Assembly (NCBI GenBank): GCA_910577825.1
Contig: CAJTOK010000003.1
Location: 62,001 to 126,000, forward strand
Direction of reading: 5' to 3'
Length of the DNA: 64,000 bases
Origin: an uncultured Lachnospiraceae bacterium
GTDB taxonomy: Bacteria; Bacillota; Clostridia; Lachnospirales; Lachnospiraceae
The notes below the pieces were generated by a model. It was not told where the DNA came from, searched no databases, and saw only the letters and a program-made list of their open reading frames with translations. Positions 61,416-64,000 of the stretch are shown one piece after another. Made by a program: the position numbers and the translations under genes. The first letter of the stretch is position 1. Each line of letters begins with the position of its first letter.

Positions 61416-64000
61416 TTATTGAAGAAGCTGCAATATTCCGTCCCTCATCTTGTTTGCCTGGGCAAGCATTGACTGGGCGGCTTGTGATAGTATATCTTCT
61501 AATGTAAAAGTAACCATTTCTTTTGCCATGTCTGCATCACGTATTTTGGATTCTGCTGACTGCAGGTTTTCTGATGTATTTGTATCAATGGAATACATAT
61601 GTTCCATACGGTTTGTATATGCACCAAAAACACTACGCATATAACTTATTGTTTCTGAGGCTGTATCTGCATCAGAAATAAGTTTTTCTGAATTTTTCTG
61701 TGTTAAGGTATTGCCATTTCCTATGCCAAGTGTATATGTGGAAAAATTATCCCATTCCAGTATAATGCCCTGTCCTGTATTTGCCCCTGCCTGTATCCAG
61801 AATCCTTTTTCATCTTCTATATGGAAATCAAATGTTGAAACTGTAGCAGAATTAGGGTTTTCATCAGCATAGTAACCAACATATGAATAATCTTTTGAAC
61901 TTAATGTAATTTCTGACTGGTCTGCAATGTTTTGCATTATTGTATCATAATATTCTTCCCATGATGCAGTAGTGTTAGTTATATTAATATTATACCTTGT
62001 TTTGCCATTCATTGATGTATCATTTGCATCATATAGAATAAGTTTCCCTTTATCATCTTCTACATATATTCCATTAGAATCCTGTATTTTTTCTGCAAGA
62101 GGGTTTAAATCATCTTTTAAATTATAAACATACTGTAAATCAATCTTACCATTCCCTGCTGTACTGATATCAATAGTACATTTATCAATTTCATATGGCT
62201 TTGTATCAAATGAACCCAGAGCCCGTTTTCTGTTATCGCATACATAAAGTTTTGCACCGTCTGTTGCATATTGCTGGAAATGGAAATCAAAACCGCTTTC
62301 ATCTATTACATCTACTACAGCATTAACGAAATCAGTACCATTATTTATTCCCTTTTCAAGCATTTGTTTTAAGTCTATTTGTAATGTATAATTGCTATTT
62401 CCATCGTCGGACATTGTATAGCCAGTACCGTTTGATGCCACATTGTCAGTATTTCCATAGACAAACATTATACTGTAGTGGTTTGAGCATGTGGCACAAG
62501 TGGAATTAAATCCCATTCCTAATAAATCATATAACTGGTAGTCTTTGCCAAGTCCTGAAAAATCCATTGTTGCTAAAGAATATGTTCCATTTAATTTTTG
62601 TGTGGTGTTCATTTTTGAACTGTCCAGTACAACCTGGCTGTTTGGTATAATGCTGCTTTTTCCTATTACATCTTCTAAAGCTGGATGTGTTGGATTTGCA
62701 CTGCCTGATAATAATTTCTGGACTTGTCTTGCAATAAGGTAATTTTCATAAGGCTCTGCATTATTTTTTATTGTATCCATACTTGTTACTGAAACAGAAT
62801 TTAAACTGGCAACAGTATTGCCATCTTTTTTAAAGTTAATATGGAATGAACCAGAATCTTTGTCATACTCTAATTTTGTTTTTCCAAACTGGTCTTCTTT
62901 ATTATCAAAATCACGTCCTAATGCAATTTCATCATATATTGAAATTCCACAAGAGGATTGTTTTAGTATACCGCTTTCAACATTATTGCCCTTGGTAAAT
63001 GTAAAGCCATATTCATCATTTGTACTTATATTCCTGTCATGGACAGCTGCATTGTTAATACCGTCAATTACAGATTCCATGCTTGTTTCATCAAGCAGTG
63101 TAAAGTTAAATTGTATATTGTAATTTGAATCATCTTTATCATCAGATTTATATACGTAACTATATACTTTAGTATCTGAAATATCATTTTTAGAATCCCA
63201 TGATGTAATGCCAAGTTCTGCCCATGTTTTCTTGGAATTTTTAAATACAGCACCATCTGAGCCGTCTTTATTGATATTGACAATCCATATTCCAGTATCA
63301 TCTGCTTTCAGCCTTATATCTAAGTCTGTTTTATCTGCCATGTTCTGGGCAAATTCATTAGTAATACGCAAGCGGCTTCCTGTATCTTTTATATCAACCG
63401 CTTGTGCTTTATAATATCCATTATATTCATTAATGTATTTTCTGGAATATTTTTTATTACATGTGTTAATGCCGTTTTTAATAGTATCTAAAGAAGCAAA
63501 ACCTTTTACATAAAAGCTTCCAACACCGTTTCCAATATTAAAATGGTAAAAACCTTCTTCACCAATATGGTTTAAGATAGTGTCATTATCTTCATTTAAA
63601 ATATCTTCCCAGCCTATTTCCTGTCCTGCTATGCTAATTCCATTATCTGTTCCCTCAACAGGAAATGAAACTTTGATTTCTGGAGGTTTTGAACCATCTT
63701 TACATTCTATTTCCAGGCTGCATAATCCTGTATTGTATGTATAAGTACCAGCATTAAATACAGTATTTCCACTGGCATCTTTTTTAACCATGCCTGGATT
63801 AATTGCATTCCATGAAACACGTGTATCCTGTCCAAGGGGTGATGTTACTATAATCCCACCATATGAATCCGGGTCAGCCGGGCTGCCATTTGTAGCATCA
63901 AAAATTTGTACAGCATACACATCACCACTGAAATTGACTTCAAATGGAGATGCAAAAATATTGTATGTATTAAATTCTGTTTGTGCACTAATCCGGTTTA
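61416..64000 (-). CDS. Very large flagellin, N-terminus beyond the window
   Basis: The frame is open from the stop at 61416 to the right edge; at least 860 residues are visible. The first visible residues (NRISAQTEFNTYNIF) match the end of the conserved N-terminal D1 domain of flagellins, and the last 65 (ESKIRDADMAKEMV, DILSQAAQSMLAQAN) match the C-terminal D1/D0 domain. Between lie over 730 residues of beta-rich, D/N/G-rich variable domain, including CATCSNHY. Typical flagellins have 270-500 residues. GTG 63920 is not a start but an internal Val. The start and promoter (presumably sigma-28) lie outside. Confidence 0.88.
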   Translation of the reverse strand, partial: NRISAQTEFNTYNIFASPFEVNFSGDVYAVQIFDATNGSPADPDSYGGIIVTSPLGQDTRVSWNAINPGMVKKDASGNTVFNAGTYTYNTGLCSLEIECKDGSKPPEIKVSFPVEGTDNGISIAGQEIGWEDILNEDNDTILNHIGEEGFYHFNIGNGVGSFYVKGFASLDTIKNGINTCNKKYSRKYINEYNGYYKAQAVDIKDTGSRLRITNEFAQNMADKTDLDIRLKADDTGIWIVNINKDGSDGAVFKNSKKTWAELGITSWDSKNDISDTKVYSYVYKSDDKDDSNYNIQFNFTLLDETSMESVIDGINNAAVHDRNISTNDEYGFTFTKGNNVESGILKQSSCGISIYDEIALGRDFDNKEDQFGKTKLEYDKDSGSFHINFKKDGNTVASLNSVSVTSMDTIKNNAEPYENYLIARQVQKLLSGSANPTHPALEDVIGKSSIIPNSQVVLDSSKMNTTQKLNGTYSLATMDFSGLGKDYQLYDLLGMGFNSTCATCSNHYSIMFVYGNTDNVASNGTGYTMSDDGNSNYTLQIDLKQMLEKGINNGTDFVNAVVDVIDESGFDFHFQQYATDGAKLYVCDNRKRALGSFDTKPYEIDKCTIDISTAGNGKIDLQYVYNLKDDLNPLAEKIQDSNGIYVEDDKGKLILYDANDTSMNGKTRYNINITNTTASWEEYYDTIMQNIADQSEITLSSKDYSYVGYYADENPNSATVSTFDFHIEDEKGFWIQAGANTGQGIILEWDNFSTYTLGIGNGNTLTQKNSEKLISDADTASETISYMRSVFGAYTNRMEHMYSIDTNTSENLQSAESKIRDADMAKEMVTFTLEDILSQAAQSMLAQANKMRDGILQLLQ

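Noticed and set aside
63068..63920. GTG 63920 as the flagellin start
   Set aside because: The frame stays open to the window end and the residues upstream match the flagellin N-terminal domain.

Overview
The window comes from a low-GC, motile Firmicute of the Clostridia, most likely a Lachnospiraceae member (inference). Supporting this are the recN-spoIVB-spo0A sporulation cluster, a flagellin gene, chemotaxis genes, several OmpR/VanS-type two-component systems, a CD1871A-type CXXC peptide next to a TlpA lipoprotein and a 4Fe-4S membrane protein, and Ig-like and leucine-rich surface proteins. Codon use is strongly A/T-ending with good Shine-Dalgarno sites throughout.

Layout. 1-1.5 kb: a degraded PIN-toxin locus, an ADP-ribosyltransferase-like protein and a palindromic element. 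1.5-12.9 kb: yebC, a 1564-residue Ig-like surface protein, recN, spoIVB, spo0A and glgA. 13-17.1 kb: tRNA-Thr(CGT), an SCP2 protein, and an operon of response regulator, histidine kinase, TlpA lipoprotein, CXXC peptide and 4Fe-4S protein. 17.1-22 kb (minus strand): a broken Uma2 gene, a C39-like peptidase, an M29-type aminopeptidase with a long N-terminal extension and a CgeB-like glycosyltransferase. 22-24.8 kb: a chemoreceptor and a PD-(D/E)XK/Rpn-like nuclease.

25-42.3 kb is the most striking region: a co-oriented set holding a two-component system, a secreted GATase-like protein, an ABC-2 permease fused to a paralogue of that protein, its ATPase, a DUF4175-like coiled-coil membrane protein, then (after about 665 nt of palindromic elements) a MoxR AAA+ ATPase, a DUF58 protein, a BatA-like vWA membrane protein and a double-vWA membrane protein. 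I read it as an envelope assembly, chaperone or transport system of unknown substrate.

42.4-49.3 kb: a cell-wall amidase, RdgB, a YfcE-like phosphoesterase, then cheR, cheB, a CheY-like protein and cheA. 49.4-56.2 kb: serine acetyltransferase and a second two-component system plus MacB/Bce-type ABC transporter, with a RelE-type toxin-antitoxin pair inserted between them and a helically phased direct-repeat operator in front of the transporter. 56.3-64 kb (minus strand): an intact Uma2 protein, two tandem secreted leucine-rich-repeat proteins with nearly identical C-termini, and a very large flagellin running off the right end.

The main non-coding signal is a family of roughly 145-175 nt palindromic elements (three well-paired copies and one decayed copy). 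Their arms and inner stem differ in sequence but keep base pairing, which is the mark of selection on structure.
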